Shown here in pieces: positions 52,213 to 61,786 of a stretch of 64,000 nt of DNA (position 1 is its first letter; each line of letters opens with the position of its first letter). The notes beneath the pieces were generated by a model. The model searched no databases and was not told the origin of the DNA. It saw only the letters and a program-made list of their open reading frames with translations. The translations under genes were made by a program, and so were the position numbers. Location: the NCBI RefSeq assembly GCF_014202225.1, contig NZ_JACHGE010000010.1, forward strand, positions 124,001 to 188,000. Reading direction: 5' to 3'. The DNA comes from Algibacter amylolyticus. GTDB lineage: Bacteria; Bacteroidota; Bacteroidia; Flavobacteriales; Flavobacteriaceae.

Positions 52213-52321
52213 CGAGCTTGCTTACAAAAATCCTAACAGATTTTCTATTCGGTTTTTATTTGCTAAATTTAGTACTTAATAAATCATGTAACAAACCATA
52301 CAACAACACGTTAGGCAAGCT
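52213..52321 (+). repeat. Imperfect inverted repeat flanking the DUF6090 / PH-like gene junction, attC-like in outline
   Basis: The gap begins with AGCTTGCTTAC and ends with GTTAGGCAAGCT, which match as an inverted repeat at about 10 of 12 positions over 109 bp. GTTAGGC fits the GTTRRRY consensus of integron attC boxes. The opposite RYYYAAC box is not perfect and internal L boxes are not obvious, so the integron reading is speculative. Confidence 0.4.
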
Positions 52322-52329
52322 AAAAAAAA

Positions 52330-52761
52330 ATGAAATTCGATAGTAAAAAAGACATATTATTCAGTTTAATAATTCTTGGAACTAATGCTTTTCTGGTTGG
52401 AATCACAATAATTGGAGTTGCAAAAGGTGAAATGAAAAAAGAGGAGTATTGGACTTTAATTCTGATTTTGGCTGTTGTTGGACTCCTCTTTTGGCTGTAT
52501 TTGGGAACTCATTATGAATTGAACAAGAAAAACGGTTTGATTTACAAAAGCGGACCGTTTAACGGAAAAATAAGCGTTGACCGAATAACAGAAATTGTAA
52601 AAGGAAAAACGCTTTGGGTTGGATTTAGACCTGCCACTTCAAGAAAAGGGCTGATTGTGAAATATGACAAGTACAACGAAATCTACATAAGCCCGAAAAC
52701 AAATGAATCATTTATTGAAAAAATCTTAGAACTGAACGGACACATAAAAATCACGGAATAA
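52330..52761 (+). CDS. Small membrane protein with a bacterial PH-like domain
   Basis: 143 residues: two membrane helices (about 12-32 and 42-60), then a soluble PH-like domain resembling the bPH_4 (DUF1200) type (THYELNKKNGLIYKSGPFNGKI, WVGFRPATSRKGLIVKYDKYNEIYISPK). Codon use stands out: of 17 leucine codons only four are TTA, with many CTG and TTG, whereas neighbours prefer TTA strongly. This suggests acquisition from another source. Unknown function. Confidence 0.82.
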   Translation: MKFDSKKDILFSLIILGTNAFLVGITIIGVAKGEMKKEEYWTLILILAVVGLLFWLYLGTHYELNKKNGLIYKSGPFNGKISVDRITEIVKGKTLWVGFRPATSRKGLIVKYDKYNEIYISPKTNESFIEKILELNGHIKITE

Positions 52762-52816
52762 GAAACCCACCAACAACTATGTTAAACCATTAACCCCTAG
52801 CTAAAAAACATGAATT

Positions 52817-53221
52817 ATGAAGTATTTTAGTAAAGCCAGCTCATCTTCAAAAAACAATGGTTCCATACAAATTAAAGCATCGGAAATTGGTTTTGGAACA
52901 ACACCGGAATCATCTGATACTTTACCAAATCCTGCAGAATTGTTTTTAGGTTCATTTTCATCATGTATTCTTAAAAATGTTGAACGTTTCTCTATTTTAA
53001 TGAATTTTGAATACTCGCAAGCAGAAATAACAGTTAGCGCCACTCGCCTTGAAAAACCTCCAAGAATGGACGATATTTATTATGAATTAAAAATTTATAG
53101 TCAAGACCAAAATTTAAATATCAACTTACTTAAAAAGAATATTGAAAAGTTCGGGACCATATTTAATACAGTTAAGGCTTCCTGCTCTGTTAATGGTGAT
53201 ATTAAAAAAATACCAGAATAA
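52817..53221 (+). CDS. OsmC/Ohr family protein
   Basis: 134 residues with the OsmC fold. The expected peroxidatic cysteine is in LGSFSSCILKN and the second in TVKASCSVNGDI. OsmC/Ohr enzymes reduce organic hydroperoxides. The start is the ATG giving MKYFSKASS. The PAELFLGSF segment matches the family's PxELLLAAL. Whether it is OsmC, Ohr or the YhfA-like subgroup is not clear. A gap of 55 bp separates it from the PH-like gene. Confidence 0.9.
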   Translation: MKYFSKASSSSKNNGSIQIKASEIGFGTTPESSDTLPNPAELFLGSFSSCILKNVERFSILMNFEYSQAEITVSATRLEKPPRMDDIYYELKIYSQDQNLNINLLKKNIEKFGTIFNTVKASCSVNGDIKKIPE

Positions 53222-53389
53222 AACAGCAATTTCTTTAAATAAATATAAGACCGACAAGTAAGTGGCTTTATGAATTAAAAAGACTTCCTTAAACTGGGCT
53301 AATTAAAAATTCAAGCCCAACCTATACCCCAAATTACATTCAGGGTATAAGTAACGCTTCACTTCAAAAAATAAAAATTCTTAGGGCTA

Positions 53390-56300
53390 TTAATCTGCTA
53401 TTATTTTTTTGCTAATGTTCCCAACTTCCGAATTAATATCTATAATATACATACCCGTATTTAATGGTAGGTAAATAGATTTATCTTCTGTTGTGTTTAA
53501 CTTTAATGTTTTAATTTCTTGTCCTAATAGATTATAAACCGCAAGGTCATTAACAAGGTAATTGCTCTTATTAATTATATTTAGTTGCTTAGTTTCGTTA
53601 GCATAATACACTAAAATTTTATCTGATTCTTCAACACTATTTTCTACACTTAAAAGGGTATTATTAAACACTAACTTAAAGCGTTCTGTATATTCTCCTG
53701 CTTCTAAATAAAGCTCGAAAGCGTTATCGTTAATAGGAAAGGTTTCATTGGTTGTTAAATCTTTAATATAAACTGGTGTATTTTCAGCTAGATTCTCTAA
53801 AGCTTCTAATTCAATTTTTACTAGACCTGCTTGTTTCACATTTAATCCTATATCATACTCTTGTATATCATTAAATTTATCGACACCTTGTATAACCAAC
53901 TTCTTGTTTTCTAACACCCAATACATATCTTCTACACAAACATCGACCATAAAGGCATCATAACCAACATCGAAGTTTTTAGAGGCGTTAGTATTAGCAC
54001 CTAAAATAATTTGTCTGTTATAACCCATTGGTGAGTTATACCTAAGTTTTATTCTTGGTGTATTGTCTTTATGAACTTGAACCTTATTATTTTTAGCATT
54101 AGCCGATTTAAAAAACAATGATGATGTTCCATCTTCTTTTGCAAAAACACGCTGACTATTTTTAAACACAATGTCTCCACCATCTACTTTTGTTAGTGTG
54201 GCTCCGTTATCATTCTCAAAACCATCTAACAAGGTGCTCACAAAGAATCCTTGATTTACACCAATGTATTCTCCTGGTACTTTTGTACCTATGCCTCCAG
54301 TTGCATTAAGTCGACTATCATTAGCTATTGCTGGCGCTCCGCCAATTAAATTTCTGGTTGCGTAACCACCAACATATTGTGCTAAATTATGTGAGTTTTC
54401 TTCTCCAAAATGATCCCAAAAATATAACGCTCCGTTTATAACAGTTCCATTAGGATTTGTTCCACCGTCGGCAACACTTAAATTATCTAAAATAAATGCC
54501 TCGGCATCTATAGCTGATGGATAAGGGTTTCCTATTAATCGATCTACCTCTTCGGTAGAACTATCTAACGGTAAGGTAATGTCTCCATTGTTTGGTAATC
54601 CTGTAAACACATAGTTTTGCATGGTTGTAATGGATACACTTCCAGAAGTTCCTTTCATGGTAAAGCCTTCTCCTGCCATTAAAGGTGTTGTTTCACTAAT
54701 TTTCGCCCATGAGTTATAAGAATCGGCAGTACCATAAAATTTGTATAACCAATAGGTGCTTATGGTTTTTGCCAAACCTGGTGGAGGTGGCGTTCCGCTT
54801 CCATCTGGCGAACTACTAAAAAGTAAGCTCTGATAAAATGCTGAAAATGAACCATCATTTAAAACATTAGATATAGTATGATCGCCATTAGCCGAAGCCA
54901 TTCCTGTACCTCGTGTTAATGTATTACCGCTAATTGGCCCTACTGATGATGACCAATAATTATAATTATAACCATTAGCTGTACCTTGTTGATCTCTTTC
55001 AATAAAACCACCACTATCGGCATCAACAATACTACCTTCTTTTTGTATTAATTGAGACTCACCAATTAAATCAATTACACCATCCAATTCTAAATAATGC
55101 GAAATGGTTAAACCTTGTCCTGAATTTGTTTCGTCTTGAAATCCTATAGGATCTGCAATTGTAATTACTCCAGCGGTTTGTATTAAACCTAAAAGTGTAA
55201 TATCTCTATCTCCTGAAGATATATTATGTGCCGTTTCAACAATATTCCAATCTATAGTGGTAACACCATCTAACCCTAACGAATTTGGAATAGCCATATT
55301 AGCACTATTTAACCAACATCCAGCGGTATCCCATGTTCCATCGGCAGCAGTAACATATGGCAATGGAGCAGTTTGCTCATCGATTAAAGTTTTATCCTTG
55401 TTTAGGTATTTTAATCTTAAAAAATAACGCTCGTCTGTTAAACCTTCAATAGTAGAGCCGTATAATGAGTTAAAATCATAATACACTCTTAACCTACTCC
55501 AAGGAATCGAAGCTGTTTCGTTACATGCAGAAGCTTGAGGAATAATTTTTCCGCTAACATAATCGGTTCCGCTATCATTAAATCGTTCAATTTCTTGATT
55601 CATTAAAAAACGAACCTGATCGTGAGAGAGCGCAACATCCCAAATATAAACTTCTTCAATACTTCCTAAAAGGGGATTAGTAACAGTATCCTTATCAATA
55701 TACAAGGCTCCAATACAATAGTTATTATAATTTGGAGTAGGATGCACAATATTTTGTACAGATTTATCAAGGATACCATCTATGTACATTAATATAGTTC
55801 CACTATCAAAAATGTAAGTGGCTTGATGCCATTTCCCATCATCCAGAACCATATTTGAAGTATATTTAGGAGTCACATTATCGTCCATATACACCTCAAT
55901 ATTACCGCTACTATTTAAACGCATTTGGAGTTTTTCACCTTTAGCCATTAAGGTTCTATTACTAGCGTTTGCTGAACATTTAATCCATGCGGAAATTGTA
56001 AAGTTGTCTACATTTAAGTTAATTTCAGACTCGCCCACTAAATAATCGCCCGCTTCAATATCAACCGTATGTTTTTCTGATAATTTTGAAACCTTACCAA
56101 AAGTAAAATATTTAGTACCGTCAAAATCATACCACGTACGAAGATCTAAACCTGAATCTGATGATCTTAGCGGAATAACATCAATAATATCACCATCGCC
56201 AAAACTAGCATTATCGGCTACAATTAAAGCATACTCCTCGGTAGCAGTTTTTGAAAACCCACTAAACGCTGCCGATGGGATTGAAACATATACAGTTTCG

Positions 56301-58288
56301 ACATCGCCATTAACATGCTCGTTCGATTCAACTATTTTCCAAGTTCTGTCTATTCTTGTTATTGCCGTTGTTATGCCTGTAGCAACCGTTACTGTATTGG
56401 TACCTGAACCTGTAAATGGCCCGTTATTGTTTCCCCATACTATAAAATCGCCATCCTTTTTAAACTCATTGGTATTTAAATTGTTAGTAGCAAAAACATT
56501 CCCTAAACTAATAGTTACCTCATTATCAAAGTTTAACGTTTTAGATTGTTTTTGATTTAAATCTGATATAGAATCTTTCCCTATTCCTGCTATATTGTAA
56601 TTAAAGCCAGAGTTGGTAGTAATATCCCAGGTTTTAGTACCGAACGAATTAATATAATCTTTTTCTGCTTCTATATTAGAGCCTAGAGTAATCCCGTACT
56701 TTATACCTAAATAGGATTCTATTTTATGCCTATCGGTATCTGTAACCCGTTCTGCATATGTAAATATTTCTGCAATACGACCATTTAAACTTCCTTGAAC
56801 CCCCATGTTTCTACCAATCCAATATTCCGAACCATATACGGTAAAAGGCGCTACAACCTCTGTAATTCCAATGTTAAGATATGGAATATCATTAACTGTA
56901 CTTGTAGAAACAATATCTGAGTTATAAAGCAACTCTTGCGCAGAAGCTGTTAAATTGTTTCGAACGTTAATAATTCCTGGTTTATCATATGTCACAGTAG
57001 CCTCATCTGCAACTCCATTATAAAGCCCTAATGGCAATGACAAAGGAATACCTTGATTATAGGACAGTACTTCGTTACTAAATTCTCCCGAGTAATCTCC
57101 AAAACCAACACCTGTTATATCTCCTGGCAAACCAGTAACCGTACCAGAAAAAATAGTGCTTCTTGACGATGCAGATGTTATAGGTGTATCGGGTATCATT
57201 ACAATAAAAATGTCTTGACTATAAAACCCATCGCTAGAATTTTGTAAATATTGCTCTAACGAAGCTCCATCATTTTCAAATTTTATAACTGGGTTATAAT
57301 TAATATTGTCTGCTTCGGTATCCAAATAAGTTGGTTGTTTATCAACTATAGGTTGTGTGGCATCTTTACCATTTGTTCCTAAATCTGCCCAAACAGATAC
57401 TTTAGATGCTGTTTCGGTTACACCTCTTGTCGATTTTAACCAAAGTCTAAATTCAGCAAGAATACCACCAGGACCAGGAATACTAAAATCGTACAATTCT
57501 GCCTTTACTGTAAAAGTAAAAGTTGTATTACCAGAATTACCTACACTAATTACACTTGTTTGTGTTCCCGATCCTGTAGCAGGGGCCGTAAAAGTTACAT
57601 TAAACGCAATGGAATTATAAGGATTAATATTGTTTGATGGAATTGGAGACATTGAAGAGGCTACAAAATCGCCATTAGAACTAGTTAGAGAAAGTACATC
57701 TAAATTACAGCTACCTATATTAGATATAACATAAGTTCTAGTTATTGAAGTTCCTTTATCTACAATACCAAAAAAGGTGCCATTTAAAGCCGATGTTACG
57801 GTATCGCCATGGTATATATCTGCATAAGGACTTCCTCCTAAAACAAATATTTCGGGCGATGCATTTATTTGAAGTGTAAAAGTAAAGTTTGCTTGGTTAC
57901 TAATTTCTATAGTTACCAATGTACTTTTAGCACCACATGAAAGACTTGTAGTTTCAACCTCAAAATCAAGAAATTTATCCCCTCCTAAACAGGTTAAAGG
58001 TTTAATATTTGTGGCAGGACTATTAGGAGAAACGTCAAAATCTGAAGTATTAGAGACATTAACATCTTGAATTTTTAGATAATCACAATTAGCAAGCTCA
58101 AGGTTGGTAATTCTAAAATCTAAACTATTACCTTCTGTTATACCTATGGTTGATCCTTCTGTTATAATTGCGCCTCCAAGAACTTCAACTTGGGCGACTT
58201 GGGCTTTACCAGATAAACTGAAAAAAGAAAAAATTATTAATAAAGTAAATTGTAAAAAATGGGTTGGCAGTTCTCGTCTCATCATCAT
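53390..58288 (-). CDS. Very large T9SS-secreted surface protein with choice-of-anchor-like, LamG-like and sorting domains
   Basis: 1632 residues. Signal peptide (after a run of three Met, ending GKAQ). Residues 30-270 hold two tandem immunoglobulin-like repeats of choice-of-anchor type (SNIGSCNLDVLSLTSSNGDF). Next comes a LamG/concanavalin-like domain (DUF8202-like, EFRLWLKSTRGV), a second region ending near residue 760 and another LamG domain (FTISAWIKCSAN, DDGKWHQATYIFDSGTILMYIDG). A long C-terminal region follows, and a T9SS type A sorting domain (VYNLLGQEIK, LNTGMYIIDI) ends it. It is likely anchored on the cell surface and may be an adhesin. No partner gene is visible. Confidence 0.85.
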   Translation of the reverse strand: MMMRRELPTHFLQFTLLIIFSFFSLSGKAQVAQVEVLGGAIITEGSTIGITEGNSLDFRITNLELANCDYLKIQDVNVSNTSDFDVSPNSPATNIKPLTCLGGDKFLDFEVETTSLSCGAKSTLVTIEISNQANFTFTLQINASPEIFVLGGSPYADIYHGDTVTSALNGTFFGIVDKGTSITRTYVISNIGSCNLDVLSLTSSNGDFVASSMSPIPSNNINPYNSIAFNVTFTAPATGSGTQTSVISVGNSGNTTFTFTVKAELYDFSIPGPGGILAEFRLWLKSTRGVTETASKVSVWADLGTNGKDATQPIVDKQPTYLDTEADNINYNPVIKFENDGASLEQYLQNSSDGFYSQDIFIVMIPDTPITSASSRSTIFSGTVTGLPGDITGVGFGDYSGEFSNEVLSYNQGIPLSLPLGLYNGVADEATVTYDKPGIINVRNNLTASAQELLYNSDIVSTSTVNDIPYLNIGITEVVAPFTVYGSEYWIGRNMGVQGSLNGRIAEIFTYAERVTDTDRHKIESYLGIKYGITLGSNIEAEKDYINSFGTKTWDITTNSGFNYNIAGIGKDSISDLNQKQSKTLNFDNEVTISLGNVFATNNLNTNEFKKDGDFIVWGNNNGPFTGSGTNTVTVATGITTAITRIDRTWKIVESNEHVNGDVETVYVSIPSAAFSGFSKTATEEYALIVADNASFGDGDIIDVIPLRSSDSGLDLRTWYDFDGTKYFTFGKVSKLSEKHTVDIEAGDYLVGESEINLNVDNFTISAWIKCSANASNRTLMAKGEKLQMRLNSSGNIEVYMDDNVTPKYTSNMVLDDGKWHQATYIFDSGTILMYIDGILDKSVQNIVHPTPNYNNYCIGALYIDKDTVTNPLLGSIEEVYIWDVALSHDQVRFLMNQEIERFNDSGTDYVSGKIIPQASACNETASIPWSRLRVYYDFNSLYGSTIEGLTDERYFLRLKYLNKDKTLIDEQTAPLPYVTAADGTWDTAGCWLNSANMAIPNSLGLDGVTTIDWNIVETAHNISSGDRDITLLGLIQTAGVITIADPIGFQDETNSGQGLTISHYLELDGVIDLIGESQLIQKEGSIVDADSGGFIERDQQGTANGYNYNYWSSSVGPISGNTLTRGTGMASANGDHTISNVLNDGSFSAFYQSLLFSSSPDGSGTPPPPGLAKTISTYWLYKFYGTADSYNSWAKISETTPLMAGEGFTMKGTSGSVSITTMQNYVFTGLPNNGDITLPLDSSTEEVDRLIGNPYPSAIDAEAFILDNLSVADGGTNPNGTVINGALYFWDHFGEENSHNLAQYVGGYATRNLIGGAPAIANDSRLNATGGIGTKVPGEYIGVNQGFFVSTLLDGFENDNGATLTKVDGGDIVFKNSQRVFAKEDGTSSLFFKSANAKNNKVQVHKDNTPRIKLRYNSPMGYNRQIILGANTNASKNFDVGYDAFMVDVCVEDMYWVLENKKLVIQGVDKFNDIQEYDIGLNVKQAGLVKIELEALENLAENTPVYIKDLTTNETFPINDNAFELYLEAGEYTERFKLVFNNTLLSVENSVEESDKILVYYANETKQLNIINKSNYLVNDLAVYNLLGQEIKTLKLNTTEDKSIYLPLNTGMYIIDINSEVGNISKKIIAD

Positions 58289-58817
58289 AATCTTTTTAGG
58301 TTATTGTAATACTGAGAGACTAACTACCTTACAAAAAGAAGCTATGCAAACCTACATTTTATTTACGATATTGTGTTGATATTTTCGATGAAACGCAAAA
58401 ATAAAATATTTTTGTAGGCTTAATCTTTCTGTTTTATTGCATTTCGTCGATTTATCGATAAAATAAAAATATGTTAAAAGTTGGCATTTTCAATTTGAAA
58501 ACACTTCTGTTTAAAGGTCTAAATTTTACGTTAAACAATATTCCAGAATTATAAATGAAACTCCATATCGTAGTATTGATTTTCGATTGAATTATTTAAA
58601 GTACCACAGGAGTAAAAAAGAAAGACTAGTACCTTAAATAAAAACTCATAAAATATACACCAACCATTAAAAGGACATCCTTTTTAGAGAAACATCCTCA
58701 TTATTATGTCTGTTTTTTTTGTAAATATTTTTATTTAGCAATAAAATTTAAATTATCTTCACTAAGATTTCTTGAGACAAGTAAAACGGCATGTTATTTG
58801 TGGATAAAATTTTAATG
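58289..58817. other. Long intergenic gap (about 529 bp) with divergent promoter elements
   Basis: No ORF or RNA recognised. It contains the promoter palindrome listed next and a perfect inverted repeat AAAAGGA-CA-TCCTTTT at 58669-58684. It separates the giant surface protein gene (minus) from the TPR gene (plus). Confidence 0.6.
58385..58450. promoter_or_regulatory. Divergent -7 box palindrome flanked by an inverted GCRTTTCRTCGA motif
   Basis: CAAAAATA-AAA-TATTTTTG (58396-58414) gives a perfect TATTTTTG -7 box on each strand. On the left is a GCGTTTCATCGA (58385-58396, minus strand) and on the right GCATTTCGTCGA (58439-58450, plus strand), 10 of 12 identical in inverted orientation. The arrangement could drive the surface-protein gene leftward and the TPR gene rightward under shared control. 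AT-rich chance matches must be considered. Confidence 0.4.
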
Positions 58818-59774
58818 ATGAAAAAACTAATACTCCTTATTATTGTCGTGATACCGTTGCTTAATTTTGGACAAGCGAAAAAGGTATTGAGAAAAGCATT
58901 AAGAACTACAGATCTTAATGAAAGAATAAAACTACTTAACCAAGTTATAGACGAAGAGCCTAAAAACTTAGACGCCTACTTCTATAGAGCTACGGCCAAA
59001 AATGATTTGGGCGATTATAGTGGAGCCATTGTAGATTACTCTAAAATTATTATTGTAGAACCGGATGCCGATACGTATTACAATCGTGGTAACTCCAAAT
59101 ACAGCTTAAAAGATTTTACAGGTGCTAAAGTAGATTATGCTAAAGCCTATATGCTAGATGAAAATTTTATTGATGCCTTGTATAGTTTAGCCTGTGTAAA
59201 ATTGGATTTGGGTGAATTTGATAGAGCTATAGACGATTTTACTACTATTATAAAACAAGTTCCGGACAATCCTAATATTTATGCTTTACGCGCCATAGCG
59301 TACAAAGCCGTCGAAAAAAACACTGCTGCCGTTGAAGATTATTCCATGGCTATTGCTTTAGACCCTAGTGCCGATAACTATTATAATAGAGGTGCTTTTT
59401 TAATGGATATTAAATATTTTGAAGAAGCGCAAAGTGATTTAACACGATCGTTACGACTTAATAGAAACAATGCTTTTGGCTATTTTTATAGAGGCGCATC
59501 GAACTTATTTTTAGGGGCGTTTGATAACTCCATTTCAGATTTCACAAAAGCCATTTCTTTTGACACCATGGATTTTGATGCTTACCTAGGTTTAGCCATG
59601 GCATATCTTAAAAATAATGATTTGGCAAATGCTAAAAAAGCTTATGACAGAGCAAACGCAATTCTATCGTTAAACAATGTTAATAATATTGAGCAATATG
59701 CTAATACGTACTGGTTTCAAAACCAATACTATTATTTTAATAATGTAATTATTGAATTAGCGAAACTTAAATAG
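58818..59774 (+). CDS. Exported TPR-repeat protein
   Basis: About 318 residues with a signal peptide (MKKLILLIIVVIPLLNFGQ) followed by roughly eight tetratricopeptide repeats (for example AYFYRATAKNDLGDYSGAIVDYSKI, TYYNRGNSKYSLKDFTGAKVDYAKA). An earlier ATG (58791) would add nine residues before the signal peptide and is less likely. It probably acts as a periplasmic or outer-membrane protein-interaction scaffold. No adjacent partner is evident; it converges with rsmG. Confidence 0.88.
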   Translation: MKKLILLIIVVIPLLNFGQAKKVLRKALRTTDLNERIKLLNQVIDEEPKNLDAYFYRATAKNDLGDYSGAIVDYSKIIIVEPDADTYYNRGNSKYSLKDFTGAKVDYAKAYMLDENFIDALYSLACVKLDLGEFDRAIDDFTTIIKQVPDNPNIYALRAIAYKAVEKNTAAVEDYSMAIALDPSADNYYNRGAFLMDIKYFEEAQSDLTRSLRLNRNNAFGYFYRGASNLFLGAFDNSISDFTKAISFDTMDFDAYLGLAMAYLKNNDLANAKKAYDRANAILSLNNVNNIEQYANTYWFQNQYYYFNNVIIELAKLK

Positions 59775-59792
59775 CGCCCTAGGTAAAATAAA

Positions 59793-60422
59793 CTAGCCTC
59801 TATATTTAAGCGGTAAGTGTACTACTTTTTTGGTTTCGTAGAAATCTTCCTCAAAATAATCGCTTAGGTTATAAATGGTTGTGGTTCTATAATCTTTTAA
59901 CTCTTCAGTTAAATCCCCTCCTTTTAAATATAAAATACCGTTTTTAAGGTCGTGGTTTTGGTCTTTAGCTATTTTACCTTTGATCCAATGTACAAAAGTT
60001 GGCATTGCAGCTACGGCTCTACTTATAATAAAATCGTAATTCCCTTTAATATCCTCTACTCTACTATGTGTTGTTTTCACATTGGTTAAACCTAATCCAG
60101 CAACAACCTCATCGACAACTTTTAACTTTTTGGCTATACTATCTACCAAATGAAACGAACACTCCGGAAATAAAATAGCCAAAGGAATACCAGGAAACCC
60201 CCCACCAGTACCAACATCTAACAATTTAGTACCTGGTTTAAACTCCATAACTTTAGCTATACCTAAACTATGTAACACATGGCGCATATATAACTCATCA
60301 ATATCTTTACGAGATACCACATTAATTTTCAAATTCCAGTCTTGATATAGGTCTTCAAGCTTGGTAAATTGTTCTATTTGGTGTTCTGTAAGGTTAGGAA
60401 AATACTTCAAAATGAGTTTCAT
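59793..60422 (-). CDS. rsmG: 16S rRNA (guanine-527-N7)-methyltransferase
   Basis: Formerly gidB. It methylates N7 of G527 in 16S rRNA; loss gives low-level streptomycin resistance. The SAM motif is LLDVGTGGGFPGIPLAILFPE, and FIISRAVAAMPTFVHW matches the conserved RA segment. The start ATG gives MKLILKYF and 209 residues; a TTG two codons upstream is a weaker alternative. It stands alone here, not in the mnmG-rsmG-parA arrangement seen elsewhere. Confidence 0.96.
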   Translation of the reverse strand: MKLILKYFPNLTEHQIEQFTKLEDLYQDWNLKINVVSRKDIDELYMRHVLHSLGIAKVMEFKPGTKLLDVGTGGGFPGIPLAILFPECSFHLVDSIAKKLKVVDEVVAGLGLTNVKTTHSRVEDIKGNYDFIISRAVAAMPTFVHWIKGKIAKDQNHDLKNGILYLKGGDLTEELKDYRTTTIYNLSDYFEEDFYETKKVVHLPLKYRG

Positions 60423-60595
60423 CTGCAAACTAATATTTCATTAAATAGGTAGGATGTAAATCGCATAATAAACAACTCAATTTGCATTAAGATTTTAGTT
60501 ATGCTCATTTCATCAATGTTAAATTTTCAACAAAAGTATACTTTTTACACACATTTTTTTACAAAAAAACGTTATTACTTCAAATGGTTTATACC

Positions 60596-60603
60596 TATCT
60601 TTG
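60596..60603 (+). promoter_or_regulatory. Bacteroidota -7 box (TATCTTTG) for the desaturase gene
   Basis: A perfect TAnnTTTG 51 bp before the ATG, in a 232-bp gap otherwise without features. Confidence 0.6.
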
Positions 60604-60654
60604 CCATAGGTATGAGAAGCAATTTATATTTTTATCATATTTAAATACAATACA

Positions 60655-61752
60655 ATGAATAAACAAGCTCTTTCTTTTTCAAGAAAAGATCCCGCAAAGT
60701 TTTTTAAAACACTTAACAAGCGTGTAAACGATTACTTTAAGGAAAACGAAATAAAACGCACCGGAAACTGGAAATTATACATTAAAGCCATAGTAATGTT
60801 CTCATTACTTATTGTGCCTGCGGTTTTAATTTTAACTATAGATAGCCTACCAGGTTGGGCACAATTACTAGGAATGGTAATTGTTGGAATAGGTATGGCA
60901 GGTGTTGGCATGAATGTTATGCACGATGCTAACCACGGCTCTTTTTCTAGCAAAAAATGGGTTAACAAATTAATGGGAAGTAGTATTTACATACTTGCCG
61001 GTAACGATTATAACTGGAAAGTACAACACAATGTTTTACACCACACATATACCAACATTCAAGGACACGATGAGGATATTGATGCGGGTAGAATCATACG
61101 TTTTTCTAAACATGCTAAATGGTTTAAAATTCACAAATACCAAAAGTATTATGCTTTCTTTTTGTACGGTTTATTAACTGCAAATTGGGCTGTTACAACA
61201 GATTTTATACAAACTTACAAGTACCTTAAAAGAAAATTGGCTTACGGTAAATTACCACATCCTGCAACACAATGGACAAAGCTAATTATTGGTAAAATAG
61301 TTTACTATAGTATTTGGGTGGTTTTACCAATTTCCCTTGGTTTTGCTTGGTGGGAAGTTTTAATAGGCTTTCTTATAATGCATTACACTGCTGGAATAAT
61401 TTTAAGTGTTATTTTTCAATTAGCGCACGTTATGCCTAATACAGAAATGCCATTACCAGATACAGAAGGTAACATGAAAAACACATGGGCTATTCACCAA
61501 TTATTTACAACATCGAATTTTTCTCCTAAAAGTTGGATTGTTGAGTTTTACACAGGCGGATTAAACAGACAAGTAGAGCATCATTTATTTGCTAATATTA
61601 GTCATATCCATTACAGTAAAATTGCTAAAATAGTTAAGGAAACTGCACAAGAATTTAGTTTACCTTACAATGAATATAATACGTTTATGCAAGCTGTTGC
61701 AGAGCATTACAATCAATTAAAAACGCTAGGACAAAAACCAAGTTTAGCTTAA
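60655..61752 (+). CDS. Membrane fatty acid desaturase (acyl-lipid/acyl-CoA type)
   Basis: 365 residues with at least four membrane helices. The three histidine boxes of the di-iron site are visible: HDANH (90-94), HNVLHH (125-130), and QVEHH (His309, His310). The first residue of the third box being Gln is typical of front-end or linoleoyl-type desaturases, but there is no fused cytochrome b5 domain. It inserts a double bond into a fatty acid; regiospecificity cannot be read from sequence. It probably acts in membrane fluidity control. It has its own promoter and ends 34 bp before the aminotransferase gene. Confidence 0.92.
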   Translation: MNKQALSFSRKDPAKFFKTLNKRVNDYFKENEIKRTGNWKLYIKAIVMFSLLIVPAVLILTIDSLPGWAQLLGMVIVGIGMAGVGMNVMHDANHGSFSSKKWVNKLMGSSIYILAGNDYNWKVQHNVLHHTYTNIQGHDEDIDAGRIIRFSKHAKWFKIHKYQKYYAFFLYGLLTANWAVTTDFIQTYKYLKRKLAYGKLPHPATQWTKLIIGKIVYYSIWVVLPISLGFAWWEVLIGFLIMHYTAGIILSVIFQLAHVMPNTEMPLPDTEGNMKNTWAIHQLFTTSNFSPKSWIVEFYTGGLNRQVEHHLFANISHIHYSKIAKIVKETAQEFSLPYNEYNTFMQAVAEHYNQLKTLGQKPSLA

Positions 61753-61786
61753 TTATACACTTACCGATTAAACAAAAAAACTAACA

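Noticed and set aside
52213-52321. A confident integron attC call
   Set aside because: Only one box fits well; the partner box is imperfect and no integrase is in view, so it is kept only as a low-confidence repeat.
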